From: Salinilacustrithrix sp034522155
GTDB lineage: Bacteria > Actinomycetota > Acidimicrobiia > Acidimicrobiales > Salinilacustritrichaceae
NCBI GenBank assembly: GCA_034522155.1
Contig: JAXHLP010000003.1
Coordinates: 186,001-250,000 of the forward strand
Reading direction: 5' to 3'
Length of the DNA stretch: 64,000 nt
Position 1 is the first letter of the stretch, and each line of letters opens with the position of its first letter. The notes beneath the pieces were generated by a model that saw only the letters and a program-made list of their open reading frames with translations, was not told the DNA's origin and ran no database searches. Below are positions 17,236 through 25,742 of the stretch, in pieces. A program made the position numbers and the translations under genes.

Positions 17236-17440
17236 TGTGGTTTCGTGGGCTCGCACAGGGACGACGAGCCACGACGATGGTCTACCACCTGCCCCCGAGG
17301 CGGTACACATCGGGCGATGGCGAATCCGGGTCCGGATCGCGACCGGAATCGACGGACCGCCGCTTGGGCAGCACGCACCGCCGTTGCCTACCCTGTCGAG
17401 GTTCATCGCCGTCCCCGGGAGGCCCGTTGACCGCACTCAC

Positions 17441-17506
17441 TCAGGGGCTGCGCCCCCGAACCCCATCGTCGCCCGGCTCGCTGGCGCTCGCGCGGTCGAC
17501 CGGTCA
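17441..17506. repeat. Family-2 repeat copy (GGTCGACC type)
   Basis: Read on the minus strand this 66-base stretch is almost identical to 25581-25645. Both share GACCGGTCGACC, GCGAGCGCCAGCGAGCCGGG, CGACGATGGGG and GGGGGCGCAGCCCC. The last segment forms a hairpin (GGGGCTGCGCCCC on the plus strand). The conservation between two unrelated intergenic sites marks a dispersed repeat. Confidence 0.8.
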
Positions 17507-17539
17507 CCGGACGCGCACCGATGGTAGGAAGGTGGCCCG

Positions 17540-18313
17540 GTGACCGAAGTCCCTGACTACCTCCTCGAGCGCTCCCGCGCCCGTCGTGCTGCCATCCAGG
17601 GTGGCGACGAGGGTGAGTCGGGTGGCGGAGGTGACAGCGGCGACAGCGGGTCCGCCGCCCCGGCGAAGTCCGAGGCGGCCGCGCCGGCCGCGGCCTCGAT
17701 GCCGGCCCACCCCGAGCCGGTCGAGGATCCGCCCCCTCCCCCACCCTCGCCGATGGTCCAGGCCCACGAGCAGCGCCGCAAGATCCCGTTCTGGGCGTTG
17801 CCCGTCGTGGTCATGATCCCGATCTGGGCCTACGTCTACGTCGGCACCCTCAGCCCACCTCCCGACGAGGACGGGGGTGCTGCCGCGCTCGGCGAGGAGA
17901 TCTACGGCACCCAGTGCGCCGGCTGCCACGGCAGCGGCGGTGGAGGCGGCTCCGGCCCGGCGTTCACGAACGGCGCCATCTACGAGACCTGGCCCAGCTT
18001 CGAAGACCACTTCGAGTGGGTCCGCCTCGGCTCCAACGGTTGGGTCGAGGAGTACGGCGACACCTACGGGGCCACGGACAAGCCCGTCCTGACCGGGATG
18101 CCCGGCTTCACCGAGGATCAGCTCTCCGACGCCGATCTTGTCTTTGCGACCCTGTACGAGCGTGAGCTCGGCGGCGAGAACCCCGACCCCGAGGACGCCG
18201 GTCGGCTCCAGGTCGTCGCCGACCTGATGTTCGAGAACGAGGAGATGACCCTCGACGAGGCCATCGAGACGGCCGAGTCCGAGGGGCTGTTCGAGGCCGC
18301 CGCCGGCGGCTGA
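17540..18313 (+). CDS. Membrane-anchored monoheme cytochrome c
   Basis: 257-residue protein with one CAGCH heme site (about residues 132-136). It is preceded by a single hydrophobic anchor (FWALPVVVMIPIWAYVYVG) and a low-complexity Ala/Pro/Gly N-terminal region of about 70 residues. A possible Met ligand is in LTGMPGFTEDQL. The N-terminus EVPDYLLERSRARRAA matches the motif in the subunit-IV-like protein at 14661-15476. It diverges from the bc operon and probably carries electrons between that complex and an oxidase. GTG start 17540, with AGGAAGG upstream. Confidence 0.85.
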   Translation: MTEVPDYLLERSRARRAAIQGGDEGESGGGGDSGDSGSAAPAKSEAAAPAAASMPAHPEPVEDPPPPPPSPMVQAHEQRRKIPFWALPVVVMIPIWAYVYVGTLSPPPDEDGGAAALGEEIYGTQCAGCHGSGGGGGSGPAFTNGAIYETWPSFEDHFEWVRLGSNGWVEEYGDTYGATDKPVLTGMPGFTEDQLSDADLVFATLYERELGGENPDPEDAGRLQVVADLMFENEEMTLDEAIETAESEGLFEAAAGG

Positions 18314-18316
18314 GCC

Positions 18317-18376
18317 GCTCCTCGCTCCCTGCGGGAGCTCGTCGCTTCGAGCGTTGTTCGCCAGGGGTTCGCAACG
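18317..18376. repeat. Double stem-loop repeat between convergent genes (cytochrome c / lgt)
   Basis: It contains GCTCCCTGCGGGAGC as one hairpin and the GTTGTTCG...CGCAAC arm pair as the other. Read on the minus strand it aligns with copies at 21009 and 31824 (AACAAC, CTCGAAG, GAGCTCCCGCAGGGAGC). It starts 4 bases after the upstream stop codon and ends 54 bases before the lgt stop, a position suited to a bidirectional terminator, although no T-tract follows. Confidence 0.75.
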
Positions 18377-18430
18377 TCGTCTGCCACCACCGTCGGCACC
18401 GGACGACGGGGCGAGGTCTTGTCGGCCGGC

Positions 18431-19450
18431 CTACTCGTCGTCGTCCGGGCGCCGTTCGTCCCGGTCTTCGAGCTCGCCGGCATCGTCGTCCGCGGCCGGT
18501 GCCGGGTCGGTTGCCGGGTCGGCCTCGTCGCCCATCGTGACGTCGGGAGCGCTCGGGGCCGGCGTCGCACCGCCGCCGGCCCGGGCGAGCACCGCGGCCC
18601 GGATGGCCGCGACCTCGGCGGGGTCGTCGGGTTCGGCCGCGGCCCCGTGTCGCACCTTGAGCAGGATCCACAACCCGACCGGGACGAGCACGATCGCCAT
18701 CCACTGGGCCCCGGTCATCGACAGCACCCGCTCGTCGTTGACCCGGACCACGTCGGTGAGGAATCGGCCGACGCCGTACCAGACACAGAAGATGCCGACG
18801 AGCGTGCCCGGCGCCAACGTGGCGCCGGTCCGGCTGGCCCGATGGCGCACGAACCACAGCAGACCGAGGAGCGCGACGAGGTGGAGGAACTCGTAGAGCG
18901 CGGTGTTGTGGAAGGTCATCCCCTCGACCAGGGGCTCGTCGCCGATCACGCTCTCCTGGGTGCTGCCGCCCTCGTAGGTGGTGCCGAGGAAGAACGCGGT
19001 GGTGCGGCCGAAGTGCTCACCCACCGCGTAGCACCCGATGCGACCGATGGCGAGGCCGATGGTCAACCCGAAGGTGTAGCCGTCGAGGCTGCGCCAGCGC
19101 AGCTTGGGGCTCCACGTCCGGAACGTGGGGAAGCCGACGATGATCGCGGCGATGAACCCACCCGAGAACTGGATGCCCCCTTCCCACACGGCGATCACGT
19201 CGATGGGGTCCTCGATCTGGTCGAGGTGGGAGAGCACCCAGGTGATCCGGGAGCCGATGAGCCCGGCCACCACCATGCGGGTGGCCAACCGGTAGGTCTC
19301 CTCGCGGGGCACGCCCCACTGCTCGACGTCGCGCGCGGCCACCCACGCGCCGACCAGGACGCCGAGGCCGACCAGCAGCCCGAAGGTCCGGATCGTCAGC
19401 GGGCCGACGGAGAAGTCGGGGAAGGTGTGATAGGGGATCCCGGCGAGCAC
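18431..19450 (-). CDS. lgt: Prolipoprotein diacylglyceryl transferase
   Basis: Integral membrane enzyme that moves diacylglycerol from phosphatidylglycerol to the lipobox Cys of prolipoproteins. Signatures are GGIQFSGGFIAA (equivalent to GGLSFHGG) and GRIGCYAVGEHFGR (Lgt motif with the essential Arg), plus HNTALYEFL. About seven hydrophobic segments. 339 residues, with an acidic, Pro/Ala-rich C-terminal tail of about 70 typical of actinobacterial Lgt. GTG start at 19450. Confidence 0.93.
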   Translation of the reverse strand: MLAGIPYHTFPDFSVGPLTIRTFGLLVGLGVLVGAWVAARDVEQWGVPREETYRLATRMVVAGLIGSRITWVLSHLDQIEDPIDVIAVWEGGIQFSGGFIAAIIVGFPTFRTWSPKLRWRSLDGYTFGLTIGLAIGRIGCYAVGEHFGRTTAFFLGTTYEGGSTQESVIGDEPLVEGMTFHNTALYEFLHLVALLGLLWFVRHRASRTGATLAPGTLVGIFCVWYGVGRFLTDVVRVNDERVLSMTGAQWMAIVLVPVGLWILLKVRHGAAAEPDDPAEVAAIRAAVLARAGGGATPAPSAPDVTMGDEADPATDPAPAADDDAGELEDRDERRPDDDE

Positions 19451-19522
19451 GCCACCAGTGTGGTCCAGCCTTGGACCCGACGTGGACTCGGGACCCGCGC
19501 GATCCGCCGGCGGGGACGCCGC

Positions 19523-20191
19523 TCAGGGGGCGTCGACGGTCACCGACGGGCTGACCCCGTCCCAGGGGATCTCGGGATTCGACGGGTAGTAGTAGTCGAT
19601 CCCGGTCACCTCGAAGCGGACTTCCTCGATCGGCTCCTGCCCGTTGGCGCCGGTGTTCAGGTTGCCCTGCTCGAAGGTCACCAGGCCGTCGGCCAGATTG
19701 GCTCGTGTCCCCCACGAGCGCTCCCCGAGCTGACCGTCATGGGTGCGGTACACCGTCACCACCCGCACGCGCAGACCGGCGCTGACGCCGGTCAGCGGCT
19801 GGCCGTCGGTGCCGTGGACCTCGACGGTGGCCGCGGCCGTCCACTTGTTCCTGTTGTGCAACTCGCTCGACGAGTCGACGAACGTCGTCCCGCCACCGTC
19901 GCCGGTGTCGGCGTCGTCCTCGTCACCACCGGCCCCATCCTCATCGCCACCATCGCCACCGGACCCGTCGTCGGCATCGTCACCATCGCCGTCGTCGGCC
20001 GGCGTGCCGGGTGCGAGGAGCGGTTGGGCCGAGTCGAAGTCGCCCGCCGACTCCTCGAATCGGTCCTCCGTGTTGTCGTTCAGTGCCCGCAGCGGACCAA
20101 CGGCGGCCAGGGCGATCACCGCGACCAGCAGCGCATACTCGACCAACGTCGCTCCGCGGTCATCCTCGCGCTCAGAGTGGTGGAAGCCCAT
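19523..20191 (-). CDS. Flp/type IV pilin-like protein with large C-terminal domain
   Basis: The N-terminus has a class III prepilin signal: a short basic/acidic leader ending DDRG, then ATLVEYALLVAVIALAAVG with Glu at +5, as in Flp pilins. After a long Asp/Gly-rich linker (about residues 60-105) comes a roughly 110-residue soluble domain with beta-like strands (WTAAATVEVHGTDG, AGLRVRVVTVYRT). At 222 residues it is far larger than a 50-70 residue major Flp pilin, so it is more likely a minor or decorated pseudopilin. No tad assembly genes are in the window. ATG at 20191. Confidence 0.75.
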   Translation of the reverse strand: MGFHHSEREDDRGATLVEYALLVAVIALAAVGPLRALNDNTEDRFEESAGDFDSAQPLLAPGTPADDGDGDDADDGSGGDGGDEDGAGGDEDDADTGDGGGTTFVDSSSELHNRNKWTAAATVEVHGTDGQPLTGVSAGLRVRVVTVYRTHDGQLGERSWGTRANLADGLVTFEQGNLNTGANGQEPIEEVRFEVTGIDYYYPSNPEIPWDGVSPSVTVDAP

Positions 20192-20427
20192 GCCCGCAGC
20201 CTACGAGCGTCGACGGGTTTCTCCTATGGGCCGGTCGGCCCGGCGTCGACCCCGTCCAGGCCGGATGAATCGCCCACAGCGGCGGCGACGGCAGAAGCAG
20301 AAGGACGAGCGGCGAGGGCGACGCACACCGGGCTCGCGGTTCGACTGCCGGCTGGGCCCTCGGAGTTGGAATGAACGGCCGTTCACGGCATGGTGGAAGA
20401 CGCACCAGTTTCGGGTCAGGAGCCTCC

Positions 20428-20961
20428 ATGCCAGCAGCCGGGTCAGCCGTCGAAGACTCACCGTTCTCCAAGGGTGACTCGGTCATCTATCCCCAGCACG
20501 GAGCGGGCAAGATCGTGGACCGCGTCACCAAGACCGTCGGCGACGTCGAACGCGACTACTTCGTGGTCGATCTCGAGCTTCAGGACCTGCGGGTGTGGGT
20601 CCCGGTCGAAGAGGCCGAGGACATCGGTGTCCGCGAGCCCACCGCCAAGGACGAGCTCGACGATCTGTTCGACCTGCTCGCCGACCACGACGTGCGGATC
20701 CCGTCCAACTTCAGCCGCCGCATGAAGAACAACCAGCGGCGCATGAACGACGGCGACGTCTGGCAGCTGGCCGAAGTGGTCCGCAACCTCGCCGTCCGCC
20801 GGTCGCGCAAGCACCTGTCGCCGTCGGAGAAGACGCTGTTCCTCCACGCCCGCGGCCTGCTCGTCGCCGAGCTGGCGCTGTCGATGGGCGTCTCGTCGGA
20901 GAAGGCCGAGAAGAAGCTCGACGACCACCTCCCCGAGTACGACCCCCTCGACGACGTGTGA
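20428..20961 (+). CDS. carD: CarD-family RNA polymerase-binding transcription regulator
   Basis: CarD stabilises open promoter complexes by binding the RNA polymerase beta subunit and upstream DNA. The N-terminal Tudor-like domain is clear (FSKGDSVIYPQHGAGKIVD... YFVVDLELQDLRVWVP), and the helical C-terminal domain includes RNLAVRRSRKHLSPSEKTLF and AELALSMG. 177 residues from ATG 20428. This start is preferred over the in-frame ATG at 20371 because AGGAG lies 5 bases upstream and family homology begins shortly after. A perfect GAACGGCCGTTC palindrome lies at 20372-20383. Confidence 0.93.
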   Translation: MPAAGSAVEDSPFSKGDSVIYPQHGAGKIVDRVTKTVGDVERDYFVVDLELQDLRVWVPVEEAEDIGVREPTAKDELDDLFDLLADHDVRIPSNFSRRMKNNQRRMNDGDVWQLAEVVRNLAVRRSRKHLSPSEKTLFLHARGLLVAELALSMGVSSEKAEKKLDDHLPEYDPLDDV

Positions 20962-21008
20962 GGACCTGCTCGGGCCGGCTCTGACCGGCTCTGACCCGCC
21001 CGGGGCTC

Positions 21009-21070
21009 AAGTCGTTCGTCGGCCCTGACGGGCCTCCTCACTTCGAGAGTTGTTCGCTGGCGCTCACAAC
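21009..21070. repeat. Double stem-loop repeat between convergent carD and hemL
   Basis: Best-preserved copy. On the minus strand it reads GTTGTGAGC...GCGAACAAC (stem 1), then CTCGAAGTGAGGAGGCCC with GGGCC (stem 2), then GACGAACGACTT. It aligns almost base for base with 31824-31889. It lies between convergent stop codons (20961 and 21107), suggesting a role in transcript ends or a preferred insertion site. Confidence 0.8.
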
Positions 21071-21106
21071 GTCTCCTGGCGGCACCTCCCATTCCGCCGC
21101 ATGTCT

Positions 21107-22363
21107 TCAGGCGATCTCGGCGGCGGCGTCGGCCGCCGCGGATCCGATGGCGTCGATGATGCCGTCGGTGTGGGCCAGACCGGGGAACAGGACCTCGTAG
21201 GCGCCCGGCGCCAAGGCCACGTCGCGGTCGAGCATGGCGTGGAAGAACGCGGCGAAACGGTCCTCGTCGGTCGATTGCGCGTCCTCGTAGGTGCGGGGGA
21301 TCGACGAGCCGAAGTGGATACCCACCAGCGTCGAGACCCGCGGGATCGCGGCAGTGATGCCCGCGCCGGCGAAGGCCTTCTCGAGGTGCTCGGCGAGCCG
21401 GGCCGCCGACGACCGGATCTGGTCGTAGGCCGCGTCGTCGAGGAGCTCGAGCGCGGCGAGACCGGCAGCGGTGGCCAGCGGGTTGCCCGACAGCGTGCCG
21501 GCCTGGAAGACCGGGCCGCCGGGTGCCAGCTCGTCCATGATCTCGGCCCGACCGCCGAAGGCGCCGATGTTGAGCCCCCCGCCGATGACCTTGCCGTAGC
21601 AGCTGAGGTCGGCGTCGACGCCGAACCACTCCTGCGCGCCGCCACGCGCCAGACGGAACCCGGTGATGACCTCGTCGAAGATGAGCAGCGCGCCGACGCG
21701 GTCACACTCGTCGCGCAGGCCCTGGAGGAACCCCTCGTCGGGGGGCACCAGACCCATGTTCGCGGCGACCGGCTCGACGATGACCGCGGCGGTGTCGTCG
21801 TCGAGGGTGGGCACCTCGTTGTAGGGCGCGACCAGGGTGTCGGCCACGGTCGAGGGGGTCACCCCGACCGAGTCGGGAAGCCCGAACACGGCCACGGCCG
21901 AACCCGACTGGGCCAGCAGCGCGTCGCCGTGGCCGTGGTAGTTGCCCCCGAACTTCACCAGCCTGTCGCGTCCGGTGTGGCCGCGGGCGAGACGGATGGC
22001 CGACATCGTCGCCTCGGTCCCCGACGACACGAGCCGCACCTTCTCGACGGCCGGGATCCGACTGCAGATCTCCTCGGCGATACGCACCTCGCCCACGGTG
22101 GTGGCCCCGTAACTGGTCCCCCGCGCCGCGGCCTCCTGGACGGCGGACACGATGGCGGGGTGGGCGTGACCGGCGATGATGGCCCCGTAGCTCTGGACGA
22201 GGTCGAGGTAGCGGTGGCCCTCCACGTCCCAGAGCTGGGCGCCTTCGGCCCGGTCGACGAAGTAGGGGGTGCCGCCCACCGCGCCGAAGGCCCGGATCGG
22301 CGAGTTCACCCCGCCCGGGATGTGGGTCAGCGCCCGGTGATGGAGCTGCTCGTTGGTGGTCAC
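21107..22363 (-). CDS. hemL: Glutamate-1-semialdehyde 2,1-aminomutase
   Basis: PLP enzyme making 5-aminolevulinate from glutamate-1-semialdehyde in the C5 heme pathway. Motifs include PGGVNSPIRAFGAVGG, LVSSGTEATMSAIRLARG, KFGGNYHGHGDALL, IFDEVITGFRLARGG, and the PLP lysine in CYGKVIGGGLNIGAFGG. 418 residues. The GTG start at 22363 overlaps the hemB stop (GTGA). The reading frame stays open upstream inside hemB, but that part is a shadow. Confidence 0.95.
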   Translation of the reverse strand: MTTNEQLHHRALTHIPGGVNSPIRAFGAVGGTPYFVDRAEGAQLWDVEGHRYLDLVQSYGAIIAGHAHPAIVSAVQEAAARGTSYGATTVGEVRIAEEICSRIPAVEKVRLVSSGTEATMSAIRLARGHTGRDRLVKFGGNYHGHGDALLAQSGSAVAVFGLPDSVGVTPSTVADTLVAPYNEVPTLDDDTAAVIVEPVAANMGLVPPDEGFLQGLRDECDRVGALLIFDEVITGFRLARGGAQEWFGVDADLSCYGKVIGGGLNIGAFGGRAEIMDELAPGGPVFQAGTLSGNPLATAAGLAALELLDDAAYDQIRSSAARLAEHLEKAFAGAGITAAIPRVSTLVGIHFGSSIPRTYEDAQSTDEDRFAAFFHAMLDRDVALAPGAYEVLFPGLAHTDGIIDAIGSAAADAAAEIA

Positions 22364-23340
22364 TGGGCTCCCTCCGCGACGTCGCGTGCGGCGTAGGTCA
22401 GGATCAGGTCGGCGCCCGCCCGCTTGATCGACAGCAGGTGCTCGGCCATGACCGCGTCGGCGTCGAGCCAGCCGCGCTCGCCCGCGGCCTCGACCATCGC
22501 GTACTCCCCTGACACGTGGTACGCGGCCACCGGGACGTCGAAGGTGCGCCGTGCTGTGCTGATGACGTCGAGGTAGGCGAGCGCCGGCTTGACCATGACG
22601 ATGTCGGCGCCCTCGTCGAGGTCGGCCTGGATCTCCTCCAGCGCCTCGCGGGCGTTGGACGGGTCCTGCTGGTAGCCCTTGCGGTCCCCACCGCCGGCGA
22701 TCGTGACGTCGACCGCATCGCGGAAGGGGCCGTACAGGGCGCTGGCGTACTTGGCCGCGTAGGCGAGGATCGGGACCTCCTCGTGACCGTCCTGGTCGAG
22801 GGCCCCGCGGATCATGGTGACCTGGCCGTCCATCATCCCGCTGGGCGCGACCATCGACGCGCCGGCGCGGGCCTGGGCCACGGCCGCCGCCGCGTAGAGC
22901 TCGAGCGTGGCGTCGTTGTCGACCGTGCCGTCGCCGCGCACGATCCCGCAGTGGCCGTGGTCGGTGTACTCGTCGACGCACAGGTCGGCGATCAGGACCA
23001 CGTCGTCGCCGACCTCGTCCCGCAGGGCGCGGAGTGCGCGCTGCACGATGCCGTCGGGGTCGGAGGCACCGCTGCCGGTCGGGTCCTTGTGCACCGGCAC
23101 GCCGAAGAGCATGACCGCCGGCACCCCGAGGTCGCGCAGCTCGCGCACCTCGCGAACCAGGCTCGTGAGGCTGTGCTGCGCCACGCCGGGCAGGCTCGGG
23201 ATCGGCTGGGGCTCGTCGATGCCCTCGCGCACGAACAGCGGGGCGATGAGGTCGTCGACGCCGACCCTGGTCTCGGCGACCATGCGCCGCAGGGCGGGGG
23301 TCCGGCGCAGGCGGCGGAGACGTCGATCGGGGAATGCCAC
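22360..23340 (-). CDS. hemB: Delta-aminolevulinic acid dehydratase (porphobilinogen synthase)
   Basis: Condenses two 5-aminolevulinate molecules to porphobilinogen. The metal-site segment is DLCVDEYTDHGHCG: first and last Cys of the zinc-type site are kept, the middle Cys is Asp. Catalytic lysines are in ILAYAAKYASALYGPF and VMVKPALAYLD. 326 residues. The GTG start at 23340 gives MAFPDRRLRRLRRTP, a standard N-terminus. Coupled to hemL by GTGA. Confidence 0.95.
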   Translation of the reverse strand: MAFPDRRLRRLRRTPALRRMVAETRVGVDDLIAPLFVREGIDEPQPIPSLPGVAQHSLTSLVREVRELRDLGVPAVMLFGVPVHKDPTGSGASDPDGIVQRALRALRDEVGDDVVLIADLCVDEYTDHGHCGIVRGDGTVDNDATLELYAAAAVAQARAGASMVAPSGMMDGQVTMIRGALDQDGHEEVPILAYAAKYASALYGPFRDAVDVTIAGGGDRKGYQQDPSNAREALEEIQADLDEGADIVMVKPALAYLDVISTARRTFDVPVAAYHVSGEYAMVEAAGERGWLDADAVMAEHLLSIKRAGADLILTYAARDVAEGAQ

Positions 23341-23351
23341 GACCGCGCAGC

Positions 23352-24038
23352 CTAGGAGCGTCCCGTCCGCCTGGCCCCCACGAGCTCGTCGAGTCGGTGG
23401 AGGTCGAGTTCGGCCACGGAACCGACGACGAGGTCGGCATGGTCGAAGCGCAGGTGGGCGGTCATGCCGGCCGGCACGCCGACGGTCGCGCACCCGGCCG
23501 CATTGGCCGCGGTGATGCCGGGCTCACTGTCCTCCAGCACCACGCAGCGACCCGGATCGAGACCGAGGCGGGCCGCGGCCAGCTCGAACAGGTCGGGCTC
23601 GGGCTTGGTCCGACCGTGACCGACGTCGTCGCGGGTGGCCCGGATCGGGAACAGGTGGTCCACACCGAGGCGTTCCAGATGTCCCACCACCCAGTCGCGC
23701 GGGCTCGAGGAAGCGACGGCGACCCCGACGCCGGCGCCTTCGGCCGCCACGGCGAGCTCGACCACGCCGGGGCGCAGCACCTCCCGGCTGATCCGGGCGT
23801 GGTGGCGGGCCCGACGGGTCTCGAGCACCTCTTCCCGGTTGGTGAGCGGGCGGCCGAGCGCAGTCTCGAGCATGTCGGTCCAGTGCGGGTGGTCGGCGGT
23901 CCCGATGATCTTCACCCACTCGTCGCGCGACAGCTCGAGCCCGTGATCGGCGAAGGCCTCGGCCACGGTCTCGAACTCCGAGGTCTCGGTGTCGAGGATG
24001 AGGCCGTCGAAGTCGAAGAGGATCCCGGCGAGCTGCAC
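23352..24038 (-). CDS. HAD-superfamily hydrolase (beta-phosphoglucomutase/phosphatase type)
   Basis: Haloacid dehalogenase-like phosphohydrolase. Motif I is FDFDGLILDTE (nucleophile and acid Asp), motif II is VASSSPRDW, the motif III lysine is in GRTKPEPDLF, and motif IV is CVVLEDSEPGITAANAAG. 228 residues from GTG 24038. Its substrate cannot be told from sequence. It sits 11 bases before hemB (minus strand), so it may be co-transcribed with the heme genes, but no direct heme role is known for the family. Confidence 0.85.
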   Translation of the reverse strand: MQLAGILFDFDGLILDTETSEFETVAEAFADHGLELSRDEWVKIIGTADHPHWTDMLETALGRPLTNREEVLETRRARHHARISREVLRPGVVELAVAAEGAGVGVAVASSSPRDWVVGHLERLGVDHLFPIRATRDDVGHGRTKPEPDLFELAAARLGLDPGRCVVLEDSEPGITAANAAGCATVGVPAGMTAHLRFDHADLVVGSVAELDLHRLDELVGARRTGRS

Positions 24039-24100
24039 GTGTGCAAGCACATGGGCATCTTGGCACGCCGCCCCGACGATGCCTGTCCCGGTTCGGGGGC

Positions 24101-25549
24101 TCAGCGGGTCGAGTGGTCGATGAGCGCGTCGAGCAGGCCGTCGATGGTGTGGACCTCGGCCTCGACGTCGACGGTCAGGCCGTGCTCCCGGGCGGTCGAG
24201 GCGGTGATCGGGCCGATGCAGGCGACCGTGGGCGGGACGGTGTCGCACACGGCGAGGAAGTTCCGGACCGTGGACGACGAGGTGAAGGTCACGATGTCGG
24301 CCTCGGCAGCGCGGACGAGGTCCGCGCCGGTGGGCCGGCCCTGGACCGTGCGGTAGGCCTCGACCACGTCGACGGTCCAGCCCCTGTCGCGCAGCCCCTC
24401 GGGTAGCACGTCACGCGCCTCGGCGGCGCGGGGGATGAGCACCCGGCCGTCGCCGTCGGGGAACGCGTCGAGCACACCCTCGGCCACGTACCGCTCGGGC
24501 ACCAGGTCGGGGACGATGTTGCCCTCGGCGAGCGCGTCGGCCGTGCCGGGTCCGATGGCGGCGAGGCGCGACGAGCCGAACGCCCGAGCATCTCGGCACG
24601 CCGCGAGGAGGCGACGGGCGCCGTTGGGGGAGGTGACCACGACCCAGTCGTAGGCGGCGAGGTCGTCGACCGCCGCGCGAAGTGCCGCACCCCCGTCGGC
24701 GGGTTCGTCGATGCGGATGGCGGGGATCTCGACGGTGTCGGCACCGAGCTCGCGGAGCTTGGCGAGCAGCGAGCTCGCCTGCGCCCGGGCGCGGGTGACC
24801 ACGACGGTCCTGCCGAACAGCGGCCGGGACTCGAACCACGCCAGGTCGAAGCCGGCCACCGCGCCGACGATGATGGTGGCCGGCGGGGCCAGGTCCTGGT
24901 CGGGCAGCGTGGCCAGCGTGGCCCGCACGGTCCGCTGGTCGGGCCGGGTTCCCCAGATGACCGCGGCCGCGGGCTCGTCGGGGGACCGGCCGGCGTCGAT
25001 GAGGCGCTGGCAGATCTTGGCGATCCGACCGACCCCCATGAGGATGACGATCGTGCCGCCGACCCGCGCGACCGCATCCCAGTCGACCGAGCCGTCCTCG
25101 CCGATCGAGGGGTCCTCGTGGCCGGTGACCACGGTGAAGCTCGTCGACGAGAAGCGCTGCGTGACCGGGATGCCCGCGTAGGCGGGCGCGGCGAGCGCGG
25201 CGGTCACACCGGGGACGATCTCGAACGGGACGCCGGCCTCGGCCAGGGCGTGAGCCTCCTCACCGCCCCGGGCGAAGACCGTGGGGTCGCCGCCCTTGAG
25301 CCGGACGACCGTGCGTCCGGCCCGGCCACGGTCGACCAGCAGCGCGCTGATCTCCTCCTGGCTGTGGCGGGCCTTGCCGGGCGCCTTGCCGACGTCGATG
25401 CGCTCGGCCGTCTCCGGCGCCAGCTCGAGCAGCTCGGCCGCCGACAAGCGGTCGTGGACGACCACGTCGGCGCGCCGGAGCACCTCGGCACCCCGGAGGG
25501 TGAGCAGGCCGGGATCACCCGGTCCGGCGCCGACGAGGTAGACGGTCAC
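24101..25549 (-). CDS. cobA-hemD: Uroporphyrinogen-III C-methyltransferase / uroporphyrinogen-III synthase fusion
   Basis: Bifunctional protein. Residues 1-245 are a SAM-dependent uroporphyrinogen III methyltransferase (VYLVGAGPGDPGLLTLRGAE, VRLKGGDPTVFARGGEE, GIPVTQR, ILMGVGRI) making precorrin-2. Residues 250-482 are the HemD cyclising synthase domain (GRTVVVTRARAQASSLLAKL, VVVTSPNGARRLL, VTFTSSSTVRNFL). 482 residues; fused forms are common in Gram-positive bacteria. GTG start 25549. It gives both heme and siroheme/B12 branches their precursor. Confidence 0.94.
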   Translation of the reverse strand: MTVYLVGAGPGDPGLLTLRGAEVLRRADVVVHDRLSAAELLELAPETAERIDVGKAPGKARHSQEEISALLVDRGRAGRTVVRLKGGDPTVFARGGEEAHALAEAGVPFEIVPGVTAALAAPAYAGIPVTQRFSSTSFTVVTGHEDPSIGEDGSVDWDAVARVGGTIVILMGVGRIAKICQRLIDAGRSPDEPAAAVIWGTRPDQRTVRATLATLPDQDLAPPATIIVGAVAGFDLAWFESRPLFGRTVVVTRARAQASSLLAKLRELGADTVEIPAIRIDEPADGGAALRAAVDDLAAYDWVVVTSPNGARRLLAACRDARAFGSSRLAAIGPGTADALAEGNIVPDLVPERYVAEGVLDAFPDGDGRVLIPRAAEARDVLPEGLRDRGWTVDVVEAYRTVQGRPTGADLVRAAEADIVTFTSSSTVRNFLAVCDTVPPTVACIGPITASTAREHGLTVDVEAEVHTIDGLLDALIDHSTR

Positions 25550-25580
25550 CGAACCTCAACCCTCCACGAGCACGTTCGGG

Positions 25581-25645
25581 GACCGGTCGACCCCGCGAGC
25601 GCCAGCGAGCCGGGCGACGATGGGGCGCGGGGGCGCAGCCCCCGG
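25581..25645. repeat. Family-2 repeat copy (GGTCGACC type)
   Basis: 65 bases nearly identical to the reverse complement of 17441-17506, including GACCGGTCGACC at its start and a GGGGGCGCAGCCCCC hairpin at its end. It lies in the gap between cobA-hemD (minus) and the CoA-transferase gene (plus). Confidence 0.8.
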
Positions 25646-25697
25646 GAAGGAACCGTCATCAGGGCAGAGACTACGAGCGGCGACGACCTCCGAAGAC

Positions 25698-25712
25698 CTG
25701 ACGGATCGTCAG
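25698..25712. promoter_or_regulatory. CTGACG-N3-CGTCAG palindrome before the CoA-transferase gene
   Basis: A perfect 6-bp inverted repeat with centre GAT, 30 bases upstream of the ATG at 25743. The same arms recur with centre GCG at 28536-28550, before the ketosynthase-like gene. A TetR gene lies between the two targets, making these candidate operators of one local regulon. Confidence 0.55.
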
Positions 25713-25742
25713 ATCGAATGGGCGATCCGACAGGATGGTCGG

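Larger units (their letters stand above)
17204..17539. other. Intergenic region between the bc-nuo operon and a divergent cytochrome c gene
   Basis: This 336-base gap separates two divergent respiratory transcription units. It holds the Rex-type site next to the minus-strand operon and a family-2 repeat (17441-17506) close to the plus-strand gene. A ribosome-binding AGGAAGGTGG lies just before the GTG at 17540. I could not assign convincing -10/-35 boxes for either direction. Confidence 0.6.

Noticed and set aside
20372..20383. GAACGGCCGTTC palindrome near carD and a similar GAACGG...CCGTTC at 40384-40400 as operators of one regulator
   Set aside because: Short GC palindromes are frequent in this genome, and the two sites differ in spacing and gene context.
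24050..25742. Cobalamin or other riboswitch near cobA-hemD
   Set aside because: The upstream gap is filled by a family-2 repeat, and no riboswitch core motif is visible.
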